Positions 14,911 through 24,116 are shown, counted from the first letter of the stretch. The stretch: DNA of 64,000 nt from Actinomycetota bacterium (GCA_016185305.1 JACPNV010000040.1:1-64000), one strand, 5' to 3'. The notes: a model not told the origin generated them from the letters alone. Translations and numbers: made by a program.

Positions 14911-17900
14911 GTGGCGGACCTGGAACCCGGGCTCTACGAGATGCTCGTCACGGAGGCCCTGGAAGCGGACCTCGCCTTGGTGACTACAGGTCTCGCCGAT
15001 GTCCGACCGCTGCGATCTGCCGAAGCGGCGGACCGCATCGCTCTTCATCTGAGCCGTGAGATCGAGCGGGCTCTCGCCGCGGTCGGCGATGCTGACCGGG
15101 TTCGCGTCGGTGTCGACGTCGCTCGGCACTTGTTGCTGCGCCTGTCGGACATCGTGAACGTCGATATCGACTCGGTGCCCGCGGGAGCCGGTGACGTGCT
15201 TCACGCGATCCTTCGACGGCGGCCTGACGGCCAGGCGGCCGCGCTCGCAGAGCCGATGATTCCGCTACTCGACTCGACGCTGCTCACCAACGCCCCAGGC
15301 GAGCCTCGAATGCTGCACCAGCTTCAGACGGAGATCGACTCGGCTGACGCCATCGACGTCGTCATGGCGTTTATTCGCCGAAGTGGGATATCACCGTTGC
15401 TGCCCATGCTTCGCCGACACTGTGAGGACGGCAGAGAGCTTCGCGTGCTGACGACCACCTATACCGGATCGACGCAGCGATCGGCGCTCGACGAGCTGAC
15501 CGACCTTGGCGCGCAGATCCAGGTTTCGTACGACGTGTCGACCACCCGACTCCATGCGAAGGGTTGGCTCTTCCACCGGCGATCGGGCTTCTCGACGGCC
15601 TACATCGGCTCGTCGAACCTGACGCATTCCGCCCAAGTTCCGGGCCGTGAATGGAATGTACGGGCCTCGGCCGCCCGGAATCCCGACGTGATCGACAAGT
15701 TCGCCGCGGTGTTCGAGAGCTACTGGCAGGGGAACGACTTCGTCGCCTACGACGGTGAGCAATTCGACGAGGAGATGGGTCGCGCCGACGCGCAGGGGAC
15801 AGCCATCGTTCTCAGCCCGATCGAGCTGCGGGCCGAGCCCTTCCAAGAGCGGCTGCTCGAACTCCTCGACGTGTCACGACAGCGGGGGCATCACCGCAAC
15901 CTGCTCGTCAGCGCCACCGGCACGGGTAAGACCGTGATGGCCGCCATCGACTAGGCCAGGCTGCGGCACTCGCTGCCTCGGGCGCGCCTGCTCTTCGTCG
16001 CTCACCGGGAAGAGATCCTCGACCAGAGCCAGGCCACGTTCTGCCACGCGCTTCGTGATCACTCATTCGGTGAGCGGTGGGTTGGCGGCAAGAGACCGAC
16101 CCGATTCGAGCATGTCTTCGCATCGATCCAGAGCCTCAACGCGGCCGACCTTCAGAACCTGCCATCCGATCACTTCGACGTGGTCATCATCGACGAGTTC
16201 CATCACGCCGCCGCGGCGTCCTACCGGCGGCTTCTCGACCACATCAAGCCGCTCGAGTTGCTCGGCCTCACCGCGACACCCGAGCGAAGCGACGGTATGC
16301 CAATACTGCACTGGTTCGACGAGCGCATCGCCGCCGAGCTGCGGCTGTGGGACGCGATCGACCAACACCGTCTCGCGCCGTTCATGTACTTCGGCATTCA
16401 CGACGGTCTCGATCTGCGCGACATCCCGTGGCGGCGCGGACGTGGCTACGACGTCGAGGCGCTCAGCAACCGGTACACGAGCACCGATGCATGGGCTCGT
16501 CTGGTGCTGCAAGAAACGCGTAAGCACGCCGAGGATTTCGACACGATGAGGTGCCTGGGGTTCTGCGTGAGCATCGAGCATGCGCGTTTCATGTCGCGCC
16601 ATTTCAACGAACACGGCGTGGCCGCTGTCGCGGTCTGGGGCGACAGTCCCGATGCGGAACGCAGAGCGGCGTTGCGGGACCTCGCCGACGGCACTGTCCG
16701 TGCCGTGTTCTCCGTCGACCTCTTCAACGAAGGCGTCGACGTGCCCTCGGTCGACACAGTCCTCATGCTCCGCCCGACCGAGAGCCCGACGTTGTTTCTT
16801 CAACAGCTCGGCCGTGGGCTCCGTCTGTCGCCGGCAACGGGCAAGGCCTTTTGCACCGTCCTCGACTTCGTTGGTCTGCACCGCAGCGAGTTCCGCTTCG
16901 ATCGCCGGTACCGCGCCCTGCTTGGCGGCACTCGGCGAGAAGTCGAGCGCGCCGTTCAACAGAGATTCCCGTTCCTGCCCGCTGGTTGCCACATGGAGCT
17001 GGACGAGAAGTCCTCCGAGATCGTGCTTCGAAGCATCCGGAACGCGATCCCCTCTCGATGGCCGGCCAAGGTCGACGAACTTCGAGCGATGCGGAGTAGC
17101 GGAGCCAGCGTCAGGCTCAGCTCGTATCTGAGCGGCACCGGCCTCGATCTGCCTGACATTTACGACGGCACGCACAGCTGGTCCGACCTCGTCCAAGCCG
17201 CGGGCGATCCAGTCGCACCGGCCGGGCCTCACGAATCGACGCTGCGGCGTGCCATCGGACGTCTCCTGCACGTCGACGACGACGAACGGATCGACACCTA
17301 CCGCGAACTTCTTCCATCCGACGTACCGCCAGGACTCGACGAACTCCCGGAGCGACGGCGGCGGCTTGTCCGAATGCTGGTGGCTTCCGTAGGCGACCGC
17401 GCTCTGGCCAAGGACACCTCGCTGCAGGACGCTGTCGCCCTGTTGTGGGATCACGCGCAAGTGCGACACGAACTGCTTGAGCTCCTGGACGAACTCGACG
17501 AACGAGTTGACCATCTCCACGGTGCGCTTGACCACCACCCGGACGTGCCCCTACAGATCCACGCGCGCTACACACGCATCGAAATCCTCAGTGCTTTCGG
17601 CATCGGTGACGGCGCAAGGGTCGCTGCCTGGCAATCCGGCGTGTATGAGGCCAAGGATGCCCGAGCCGAACTCTTCGCCTTCACGCTCGACAAGAGCAGC
17701 GGAGCCTTCTCGCCCACGACCCGCTATCGGGACTATGCGATCAGCCAGACCCGAATCCACTGGGAGAGCCAGTCGGTGACTAGGGAGGACAGCCCGACCG
17801 GACTGCGCTACCGGCATCACGAGCGCGACGGGCGCTCGATCATGCTGTTCACCAGGCTTCGGGCGGACGACCGCGCATTTTGGTTCCTCGGCCCTGCCTC

Positions 17901-18003
17901 CTACATTGGTCACGTCGGCGAGAGGCCGATGGCGATCACCTGGGAGCTCCGCTACCCACTTCCCGGCGACCTGTTCGCCAACTTCGCTGCGGCAGTCGCG
18001 TGA
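14911..18003 (+). CDS. PLD-DEAD helicase-DUF3427 defence-type protein, interrupted by one in-frame TAG
   Basis: The frame spans 1030 codons. A phospholipase-D-like nuclease domain (about 100-270) has LHAKGWLF and AYIGSSNLTHSA, the HxK and GSSN elements. A superfamily 2 helicase follows: Walker A SATGTGKT (334-341), DEFHHAAAASYRR as motif II (427-439), GLTATPERSD (motif III) and QQLGRGLR (631-638, motif VI). The C-terminal part matches DUF3427 (about 750-1030). Codon 348 is TAG (15952-15954), in VMAAID-TAG-ARLRHSLP, where related helicases usually have Tyr, so TAC to TAG is one change. Everything after it is open and conserved to TGA at 18003. Start GTG 14911. Such proteins act in restriction or phage defence. 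Confidence 0.85.
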
Positions 18004-18061
18004 GCGCGCCGACGCTGGCGGTGTGATTCCCGAATGATGGCGAGTTCACGTTTCTTCGATG

Positions 18062-18132
18062 TGCCCCCGGCGGGATTCGAACCCGCAACCGCCGTTTTAG
18101 AGACGGGTGCTCTCCCGTTGAGCTACGAGGGC
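18062..18132 (-). tRNA. tRNA with CUA anticodon (putative amber suppressor)
   Basis: The 71-nt minus-strand sequence folds as a full cloverleaf. Acceptor GCCCTCG pairs with CGGGGGC (one G-U pair); D stem GCTC/GAGC has loop AACGGGA; T arm GCGGG/CCCGC has loop TTCGAAT. The anticodon arm is CCCGT / CTCTAAA / ACGGC, giving U33, anticodon CUA (18100-18098) and A37, with a C-C mismatch at 27-43. The variable loop is GGTT and the discriminator base is A; CCA is not encoded. The anticodon arm resembles tRNA-Trp (CTCCAAA) with one base changed, but the acceptor end does not settle the amino acid. It lies 34 bases after an unknown gene and 58 bases from the helicase, convergent to it. Confidence 0.85.
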
Positions 18133-18166
18133 GGGCGGTGCGGCGACGGAGCCGCCACACCATTGC

Positions 18167-18772
18167 TTAGCCAGTGGCTGCATGCACGATCGTACGGTTG
18201 AGCAGAACCGCCATCTCGCGCTGCTGCTCCTCGATCAGCCGATTCGCATGCCGGAGCGCTCGGCGCTGCAGCCGTAGCCGACGGCGCAGCGTAGCGGTAT
18301 CGCTGCATGCTTCGTCTGGCTCATCGGACCAGCCTTGCTGCCGCTTCCACCACTCGTCCTGTCGCGCCCGTTCACCAGCGCGCCATTGCCAGAACTGTTG
18401 CAGGATGCGCTGGAGCTGTCGAAGTTCGATCCGCTGGTGATGAATCCTTCGACTTAGGGCTCCGATGGCGGAGGCGTCCGCCGGAGGCTCGCCGAACTCA
18501 GGGTCGATCTGCATATAGGTCTCGCGATCGTGGACCATACGGTGCTCCATCCACGGCTCGAGCTCGAAGTCGCTCGTAAGAGCGACTTCAAGTTGGCGGC
18601 GCATGCCTCGAAGCTCGTCACGGAGGTCTTCGTCGTCGAAGGCTCCAAACGGACTACCGCTGAGCACCTTTGTGAGGCCCCGGAAAGGCTGGAGATCTAT
18701 CGAGTGCAGCGTGTCCCGCCACAGTCGCCGGATCTTGTTCTGTTCCTCGCGAGTCAACTCGCTGTATCGCAT
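18167..18772 (-). CDS. unknown charged helical protein upstream of the CUA tRNA
   Basis: I do not recognise this 201-residue protein. It is soluble, with no signal peptide or membrane segment, and rich in Arg, Gln, Glu and Trp. Residues about 105-190 look like long helices or coiled coil (RIHHQRIELRQLQRILQQF; then RRRLRLQRRALRHANRLIEE). ATG 18772 is chosen because GAGAGGAAG lies just upstream; a GTG at 18799 is the alternative. Its TAA is 34 bases before the tRNA, on the same strand, so the two may be one transcript. It has no internal TAG. A role tied to the tRNA is only a guess from position. Confidence 0.6.
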   Translation of the reverse strand: MRYSELTREEQNKIRRLWRDTLHSIDLQPFRGLTKVLSGSPFGAFDDEDLRDELRGMRRQLEVALTSDFELEPWMEHRMVHDRETYMQIDPEFGEPPADASAIGALSRRIHHQRIELRQLQRILQQFWQWRAGERARQDEWWKRQQGWSDEPDEACSDTATLRRRLRLQRRALRHANRLIEEQQREMAVLLNRTIVHAATG

Positions 18773-18799
18773 GTTCTTCCTCTCTGGTCGTCGGGTCAC

Positions 18800-19295
18800 A
18801 GGGGCAAGCGACGCCAGGAGGAGCTCGAGAACGAACCTAACGGTGCGGAGCAGTACAAGTCACCGCACGAAGCTATCACGTCCACAAAATGAAGCGGCTG
18901 CAGAGGGGAAGTCGTGACCAGGCGCTGTACGAAGGCATCGACATCCACATCGGGGGCGAGCGCCTCAAGCACTCGAGCACCCACGTGACCCGAGAGATCT
19001 AACGCAGGTCACGCCGCCGAGCCAGAGGGACGCGGCCGAACGGGTGGCGTCGTGCATCTTCGCCTGAGGTTGATCTGGGGCCCAGATTCTTGCCACACCA
19101 ATCGAGGTGTCACGCGGAGTCACCGACGGCGAACCAGTCCTCAACGACGCCCAGCCTTCGCCAAAGGACCTTCTCGCCACCGCGCGACATCGAGCGCGTC
19201 GCGGATCCGTCGGCGGATGACTCGATCGGGCAGGCCTTCTGACTCCTTGCGAAGGCGAACGCGCTCGGGCTCTGACGGTCGGCGGCGTCGAACCG
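18800..19295. other. gene-poor junction between the island and pheT
   Basis: No convincing gene fills these 496 bases. A plus-strand ORF at 18889-19002 would encode 37 residues (ending GGERLKHSSTHVTREI) without a clear ribosome binding site; it may be a relic. On the minus strand, a basic frame that overlaps the end of pheT (ending LDVARWREGPLAKAGRR at a TGA near 19160) has no start codon. The region probably marks the edge of the inserted segment. No tRNA-like, transposase or clear terminator sequence was seen. Confidence 0.5.
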
Positions 19296-21662
19296 TCAGC
19301 CGCGCAGGGTTGCCGGCAGCGAGGCTTGCACGGCGTCGATCACCCGCTGGCGAAGGTCGGCGACCTCGCCGTCGGTCAAGGTGTGGTCGCCGGCCTGCAG
19401 GCGAAGCGTGAACGCCAGCGACCGCCGACCGTCGGCGACGCCTTCGCCGCGGTACACGTCGAACAGGTCGAGCCCGACGAGAAGGCCGCCCGCGGAAGCT
19501 TCGATCGCGGCCCGAACCTCACTGGCCGGTACCTGGTCGTCGACCGCGAACGCGAGATCGATGTCGCTCGACGGGTAGCGGCTCACGCCGTGGAGGTGGG
19601 TCTCGCCGTGCGGTTCGGCGAGCAGCGCATCGAGGTCGAGCTCGACCCAGCCGGTCCGCTCGTTCACGTGATAGGCCGCGAGAACCTCGGGATCGATCTC
19701 GCCGACCAAGCCGACCTCGTGCTCGCCCACGAGGATGCGGGCCGACCGGGTGGCGTGCAGGCCGGGAAGCACCCGCTGATCGAGCCGCCACCCGTCGACG
19801 TGCAGCGAGTTGGCCAGCACCGACCACGCCTCGACTGCCGCGATGGCGTCTTCACCGGCGAGCACGGCTCCGAGGTGCTCGGGCTCGCCGGGTAGGCGTT
19901 GGCCCTCGGGCGGGCGGAGGAAGACGCGGCCCGTCTCGAACAGGCGCACATGCTCGTTGCGGTGCGACTCGTTGAAGGCGATGGCCTTCAGCAGACCGGG
20001 ACGCAACGACGTGCGCAGCACCGACTCTTCGGCGACGAGCGGGTTGACGATGTGGACGGCGTCGCTGGTGACGTGGGCCCGCTCGAGGTCGCCCGGCGCG
20101 AGGAACGGCATGGGCATGGCCTCGTCGAACCCCAGCCCCACCATGACGTCGCGCAGCAGGCGGCGGTCGAGCTGGCGCGGCGTGAGGCTGCCCGTGTGCA
20201 CCGCGGGAGGGAGGCGCCCCGGGATGTTGCTGTAGCCGTGGTGGCGGGCGATCTCCTCGATCACATCGATCTCGGCCCGCGTGTCGTACCGCCAGCTCGG
20301 GACGACGACCTCCTGCACACCGGGCCCGTCCTGCTCGTCGAACTCGAAGCCGATGGGCTCGAGCAGCGCGCGGATCTCGTCGTCGCCGACCGGGATGCCG
20401 ATCACCTCGGACACGCGCTGGGTTCGCAGCGCGATCGGCGAGCGATCCCACACCTGCCCGCGCTGGTCGACGAGGCCGGGCGCGAGCGTGGCGCTGTCGG
20501 CCGACTGCCACAGCAGCTCGGCGAACCGCAAGGCGGCGAGCTCGACGACCTCGGGGTCGGCGCCCTTCTCGAAGCGGGACGATGCTTCGCTGCGGAGGCC
20601 GAGCCGCTTGGACGACACCGAGATGGCCATGGGGTCCCACCACGCCATCTCGAGCAGGACCGACGTCGTCGCACCGGAGATCTCCGTCGACGCGCCGCCC
20701 ATCACGCCGGCGATGCCGATCGCTTCGTCGTCGCGGTTGGCGATCACGCCATCGGTGGGGCGGAGCGCCCGCTCGATGCCGTCGAGGGTCACGATGGTCT
20801 CGCCGTCTTGCGCCCACCGCACCCGCAGCTCGCCGTCGGGCACCTCGGCGAGGTCGTAGGTGTGGTTGGGTTGACCCAACTCGAGCATCACGTAGTTGCT
20901 GACGTCGACGACATTGTTGATCGGTCGCATGCCCAGCGCGGTCAGCCGGTTCGCGAGCCAGTGCGGCGACGGGCCGACGTGCACGCCGTCGAGCACCCGG
21001 GCGAGGAACCGGCCGCACAGGTCGGGGTCGACGATGGCCACCGACGCGCGACCCTTGGCGTCGTCGCCGACCGCCGCGACCTGAGGCTCGGGGAGAGCGA
21101 ACGGCACCTTCAGGCGGGCGGCGAGGTCGCGCGCCACGCCGGCCACCGACATGGCGTCGGGCCGGTTCGGGTTGATCTCGAGGTCGTACAGCACGTCGTC
21201 GACGATTCCCAGCGCCGTCTTGAAGTCGGTGCCCAGCGCGAGGTTGTCGCCGAGGATCATGATGCCGGCGTGGTCGTCGCCCAGCCCGATCTCGGCCGCC
21301 GAGCAGAGCATGCCGTTGGACCACTCGCCCCGCAGCTTGCGCCGCTCGATGGCCATGCCGTTGGGCATCGTCGTGCCGAGCGTCGCCAGCGGGACCACAT
21401 CGCCCACCGCCATGTTGAACGCGCCGCAGCAGATCTGCAGCGGCTCGCCATCGCCGAGATCGACGTCGACCAGTTGGATCTTGTCGGCGTTCGGGTGGGG
21501 TTTGAGGTCGAGCACCTTGGCGACGACGATGCCGTCGAGGCCCTTGCCGAGCTCGGTCATCTCCTCGACTGCCATGCCCAGGTCGCTCATCTGCTCGCCC
21601 AGCCACACCGGATCGCCCTCGATCGGCGCGAACTCCCGCAACCACGACAGCAACACCTTCAT
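19296..21662 (-). CDS. pheT: phenylalanyl-tRNA synthetase beta subunit
   Basis: This 788-residue subunit has the full domain set: an N-terminal tRNA-binding (EMAP/OB) domain (about 40-155, with PHPNADKIQLVDVDLGDGE), the B3/B4 editing domain (about 210-400, NVVDVSNYVMLELGQPNH), the B5 domain (about 410-480) and the C-terminal anticodon-binding FDX-ACB fold (about 690-788, SRYPSSDIDLAFAVDDQVP). It pairs with PheS to charge tRNA-Phe. The ATG overlaps the pheS TGA (TGATG). In many actinobacteria argC follows directly; here about 6.8 kb intervenes. Confidence 0.97.
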   Translation of the reverse strand: MKVLLSWLREFAPIEGDPVWLGEQMSDLGMAVEEMTELGKGLDGIVVAKVLDLKPHPNADKIQLVDVDLGDGEPLQICCGAFNMAVGDVVPLATLGTTMPNGMAIERRKLRGEWSNGMLCSAAEIGLGDDHAGIMILGDNLALGTDFKTALGIVDDVLYDLEINPNRPDAMSVAGVARDLAARLKVPFALPEPQVAAVGDDAKGRASVAIVDPDLCGRFLARVLDGVHVGPSPHWLANRLTALGMRPINNVVDVSNYVMLELGQPNHTYDLAEVPDGELRVRWAQDGETIVTLDGIERALRPTDGVIANRDDEAIGIAGVMGGASTEISGATTSVLLEMAWWDPMAISVSSKRLGLRSEASSRFEKGADPEVVELAALRFAELLWQSADSATLAPGLVDQRGQVWDRSPIALRTQRVSEVIGIPVGDDEIRALLEPIGFEFDEQDGPGVQEVVVPSWRYDTRAEIDVIEEIARHHGYSNIPGRLPPAVHTGSLTPRQLDRRLLRDVMVGLGFDEAMPMPFLAPGDLERAHVTSDAVHIVNPLVAEESVLRTSLRPGLLKAIAFNESHRNEHVRLFETGRVFLRPPEGQRLPGEPEHLGAVLAGEDAIAAVEAWSVLANSLHVDGWRLDQRVLPGLHATRSARILVGEHEVGLVGEIDPEVLAAYHVNERTGWVELDLDALLAEPHGETHLHGVSRYPSSDIDLAFAVDDQVPASEVRAAIEASAGGLLVGLDLFDVYRGEGVADGRRSLAFTLRLQAGDHTLTDGEVADLRQRVIDAVQASLPATLRG

Positions 21663-22678
21663 CAGAACTGCTCCAGCAGGCGGACGTCGTTGGTGAACAG
21701 GTCGCGCAGGTCGGCCAGGCCGTGGAAGGTCTTGGCCATGCGGTCGATGCCGAAGCCGAAGGCGAAGCCGGTCCATTCCTCGGGATCGATGCCGACGGCA
21801 CGGAACACGTTGGGGTGCACCATGCCGCAGCCACCCAACTCGAGCCAGCCCCCCTCCGCGGTCGAGATGTCGTACTCGGCCGACGGTTCGGTGAACGGGA
21901 AGTACGACGGTCGCAGGCGCGAGTGGATGCCAGGCCCGAAGAACGCGGCCGTGAACGCTTCGAGGGTGCCCGCGAGATCGGCGAAGCTGATGCCCCGGTC
22001 GACGACGAGCCCTTCGATCTGGTGGAAGACGGGCGTATGGGTCGCGTCCGCGGTGTCGCGCCGGTAGGCGCGGCCGGGCATGATCATGTAGATCGGCGGC
22101 TTGGCCGCCTGCATGACGCGGATCTGCACCGGCGAGGTGTGCGTGCGGAGCAACGTGCTCTCGGGCTCGCCGAGATCGACGTAGAGGGTGTCCCACATGC
22201 CCCGGGCAGGGTGGCTCGGCGGGATGTTGAGCGCCTCGAAGTTGTACCAATCGGTCTCGACCTCGGGCCCTTCCGCCACGGTGTAGCCCATGCCGACGAA
22301 GACGTCTTCGAGCCGATCGCGCGACGCGGTGGTGATGTGGAGGTGGCCGCGCCGGCGCCGCGCGGGGTGCTCGGTCAGGTCGAGCCGCTCGGCCTCGAGC
22401 TGGGCGCGCCTCGCCTCGACCTCGAGCGTGGCCCGCCGCGCCGCGATGGCTGCCTCGATTGCTGACTTCGCCTCGTTGACCGCTTGGCCGACCGCCTTGC
22501 GGTCGTCGGGGTCGAGCGAACCGAGCTGCTTCTTGAGGAGGGTCAGCTCACCCTTCTTGCCGATCGAGCCGGCCTCGACGGCTTTCAACTCGTCGAGCGA
22601 CGCGGCGTTCGCGATCTGCTCGCGTGCGGCGGCGGACAGCTCGTGGAGGCGATCGATGTGCTGCTGTGGGTCGGTCAT
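21662..22678 (-). CDS. pheS: phenylalanyl-tRNA synthetase alpha subunit
   Basis: This 338-residue catalytic subunit has an N-terminal coiled coil (about 1-85) that contacts tRNA-Phe, and the class II catalytic core: motif 2 in HTSPVQIRVMQAAKPPIYMI (about 185-204) with PGRAYRRDTADATH, and motif 3 GFAFGFGIDRMAKTFHGL (about 306-323). FHQIEGLVVDR is the expected ATP/Phe site strand. ATG 22678 is used because homologues begin near here; an in-frame start 13 residues upstream overlaps the preceding gene. It is coupled to pheT by a TGATG overlap. Confidence 0.97.
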   Translation of the reverse strand: MTDPQQHIDRLHELSAAAREQIANAASLDELKAVEAGSIGKKGELTLLKKQLGSLDPDDRKAVGQAVNEAKSAIEAAIAARRATLEVEARRAQLEAERLDLTEHPARRRRGHLHITTASRDRLEDVFVGMGYTVAEGPEVETDWYNFEALNIPPSHPARGMWDTLYVDLGEPESTLLRTHTSPVQIRVMQAAKPPIYMIMPGRAYRRDTADATHTPVFHQIEGLVVDRGISFADLAGTLEAFTAAFFGPGIHSRLRPSYFPFTEPSAEYDISTAEGGWLELGGCGMVHPNVFRAVGIDPEEWTGFAFGFGIDRMAKTFHGLADLRDLFTNDVRLLEQF

Positions 22679-22691
22679 TCGTCGTTGGTCA

Positions 22692-23516
22692 TCACGTGTC
22701 CGGGCCGGCGGGGCCACGTGAGACTACTCGCCGCTGCCGCGCCGCTTCGAAGCAGATCAGCGTGCCGGCCATCGCCACGTTGAGGCTCTCGACGGGCTCC
22801 GCGATCGGGATCGTGACGAGGAAGTCGAGCTCGACTCCGTCGGGAAGCCCATGGGCCTCGTTGCCCAGCACCACGGCGACGGGCCGGGTCAGGTCGCAGT
22901 CGTCGAAGGCCGCACCGCCGCGTGGCACCGTTCCGATCGTTGCGTAGCCGGCCGCGGCGAGCAGTGCCAGCGCATCTGGAGCGGGCACGCCCGCGGAGAA
23001 CGGCATGCGGAACAGCGAACCCGCCGAGGCGCGCACGACCTTCGGGTTGAACGGGTCGACGGCGTCGCCCGCGAAGAGGACCCCGCCCGCGCCGGACGCC
23101 TCGGCCGACCGCACGAGCGTGCCGGCGTTTCCCGGATCGGACACGCCCGCGAGCACGAGCACCAGCCGCCCGCCCGCTGCCGCCAGCACCTCCCGGGCGG
23201 CGCGGTCGCACCGGTGGGCGACGGCCAGCACCGGTTGCGGCGCCACCGTCGAACCGACCCGTTCGAGCGCGCCCGCCGCGACCGCGTGCACCGGAACGCC
23301 GCCGGCGCGCGCCACGGCGACGGCCGGCGTCGCCAAGCCATCCCCTCCGGCGAACACCGCCTCCACTTCTATCCCCGCCCTGAGCGCCTCGGCCACCAGC
23401 GCCGGTCCTTCGACGACGAACCGGCCCGCCTCTTGGCGCGCACTGCGGCGCCCGAGAAGGCGCCGCAGCTCTTGGACCTTGGGATTGCGGGCCGACAGCG
23501 GAACGGCGTCAGCCAT
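22692..23516 (-). CDS. SpoU/TrmH-family RNA 2'-O-ribose methyltransferase
   Basis: This 274-residue protein has a substrate-binding N-domain (about 1-95, PKVQELRRLLGRRSARQEAG then FVVEGPALVAEAL) and a SPOUT methyltransferase domain with the three knot motifs: LAGVSDPGNAGTLVRSAEA (motif 1, about 122-140), VVLGNEAHGLP (motif 2, about 216-226) and IPIAEPVESLNVAMAGTLI (motif 3, about 236-254). It should methylate a ribose in 23S rRNA or tRNA using SAM. It sits between rplT (9 bases) and pheS (13 bases), a common place for this gene in actinobacteria. Confidence 0.92.
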   Translation of the reverse strand: MADAVPLSARNPKVQELRRLLGRRSARQEAGRFVVEGPALVAEALRAGIEVEAVFAGGDGLATPAVAVARAGGVPVHAVAAGALERVGSTVAPQPVLAVAHRCDRAAREVLAAAGGRLVLVLAGVSDPGNAGTLVRSAEASGAGGVLFAGDAVDPFNPKVVRASAGSLFRMPFSAGVPAPDALALLAAAGYATIGTVPRGGAAFDDCDLTRPVAVVLGNEAHGLPDGVELDFLVTIPIAEPVESLNVAMAGTLICFEAARQRRVVSRGPAGPDT

Positions 23517-23525
23517 GGAACCGGA

Positions 23526-23885
23526 TCAGCCCGGAGCCGCCTCGGTCGCGACCTGCACCAGCGCGGTGAACGCGGCCGGATCGCTGACCGCCAGCTCGGC
23601 GAGGACCTTGCGATCGACCTCCACATCGGCCGCCTTCAGCCCGGCGATGAACCGGCTGTAGCTCACACCGTTCTGCCGGCAGGCGGCGTTGATGCGCTGG
23701 ATCCAGAGCTTGCGGAACTCGCCCTTGCGTGCCCGCCGGTCGCGGAACGCGTACTGCAGCGAGTGCATGACCTGTTCGTTGGCCGACCGGTACGAGCGGC
23801 TCTTGTTGCCGTAGTAGCCCTTCGCCCGCTCGAGGGTGGCCCGCCGGTGCTTCTTGCTGTGGACGGCGCGTTTGACTCTCGCCAT
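23526..23885 (-). CDS. rplT: ribosomal protein bL20
   Basis: This 119-residue protein is a full bL20: basic N-terminus [20 protein letters not shown], then [40 protein letters not shown] and the late [19 protein letters not shown]. It organises 23S rRNA early in large-subunit assembly. In some bacteria L20 also binds its own operon leader and represses translation of rpmI and rplT. It follows rpmI by 36 bases within infC-rpmI-rplT. Confidence 0.98.
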   Translation of the reverse strand: MARVKRAVHSKKHRRATLERAKGYYGNKSRSYRSANEQVMHSLQYAFRDRRARKGEFRKLWIQRINAACRQNGVSYSRFIAGLKAADVEVDRKVLAELAVSDPAAFTALVQVATEAAPG

Positions 23886-23921
23886 CGGAACTCCTTTGTC
23901 TTTCGATGCCGGGCTGGTCTG

Positions 23922-24116
23922 TCAGATGCCGAGTTGGCGCTTCACGTGCTTGAGGTCGCCGCCGACCAGATCGGCGTCGCGCTTGAGCCGGCGTTTTCGG
24001 GCCGGGCTCTTCTTCTCGAGGATGTGGCTGTGGAACGCCTTGCGCCTGCGCACCTTGCCGGTGGCGGTCTGCTTGAACCGCTTGGCGGCGCCGCGGTGGG
24101 TCTTCATCTTCGGCAT
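23922..24116 (-). CDS. rpmI: ribosomal protein bL35
   Basis: This 64-residue basic protein is a complete bL35, with the signature [20 protein letters not shown] at the start and [20 protein letters not shown] in the middle. It is a late-binding protein of the large ribosomal subunit. It lies between infC (174 bases upstream) and rplT. The 174-base gap to infC is long for this operon and has no recognisable gene; it could host L20-type regulation, although no clear pseudoknot was seen. Confidence 0.98.
   Translation of the reverse strand: MPKMKTHRGAAKRFKQTATGKVRRRKAFHSHILEKKSPARKRRLKRDADLVGGDLKHVKRQLGI

Noticed and set aside
18889-19002. A 37-residue plus-strand ORF after the island.
   Set aside because: It has no clear ribosome binding site, no recognised domain and sits in a gene-poor edge; kept only as a note in the junction entry.
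13755-19295. Direct repeats of the tRNA 3' end as attachment sites of an integrated element.
   Set aside because: No second copy of the tRNA 3' sequence was visible near either border; a computed search would be needed.
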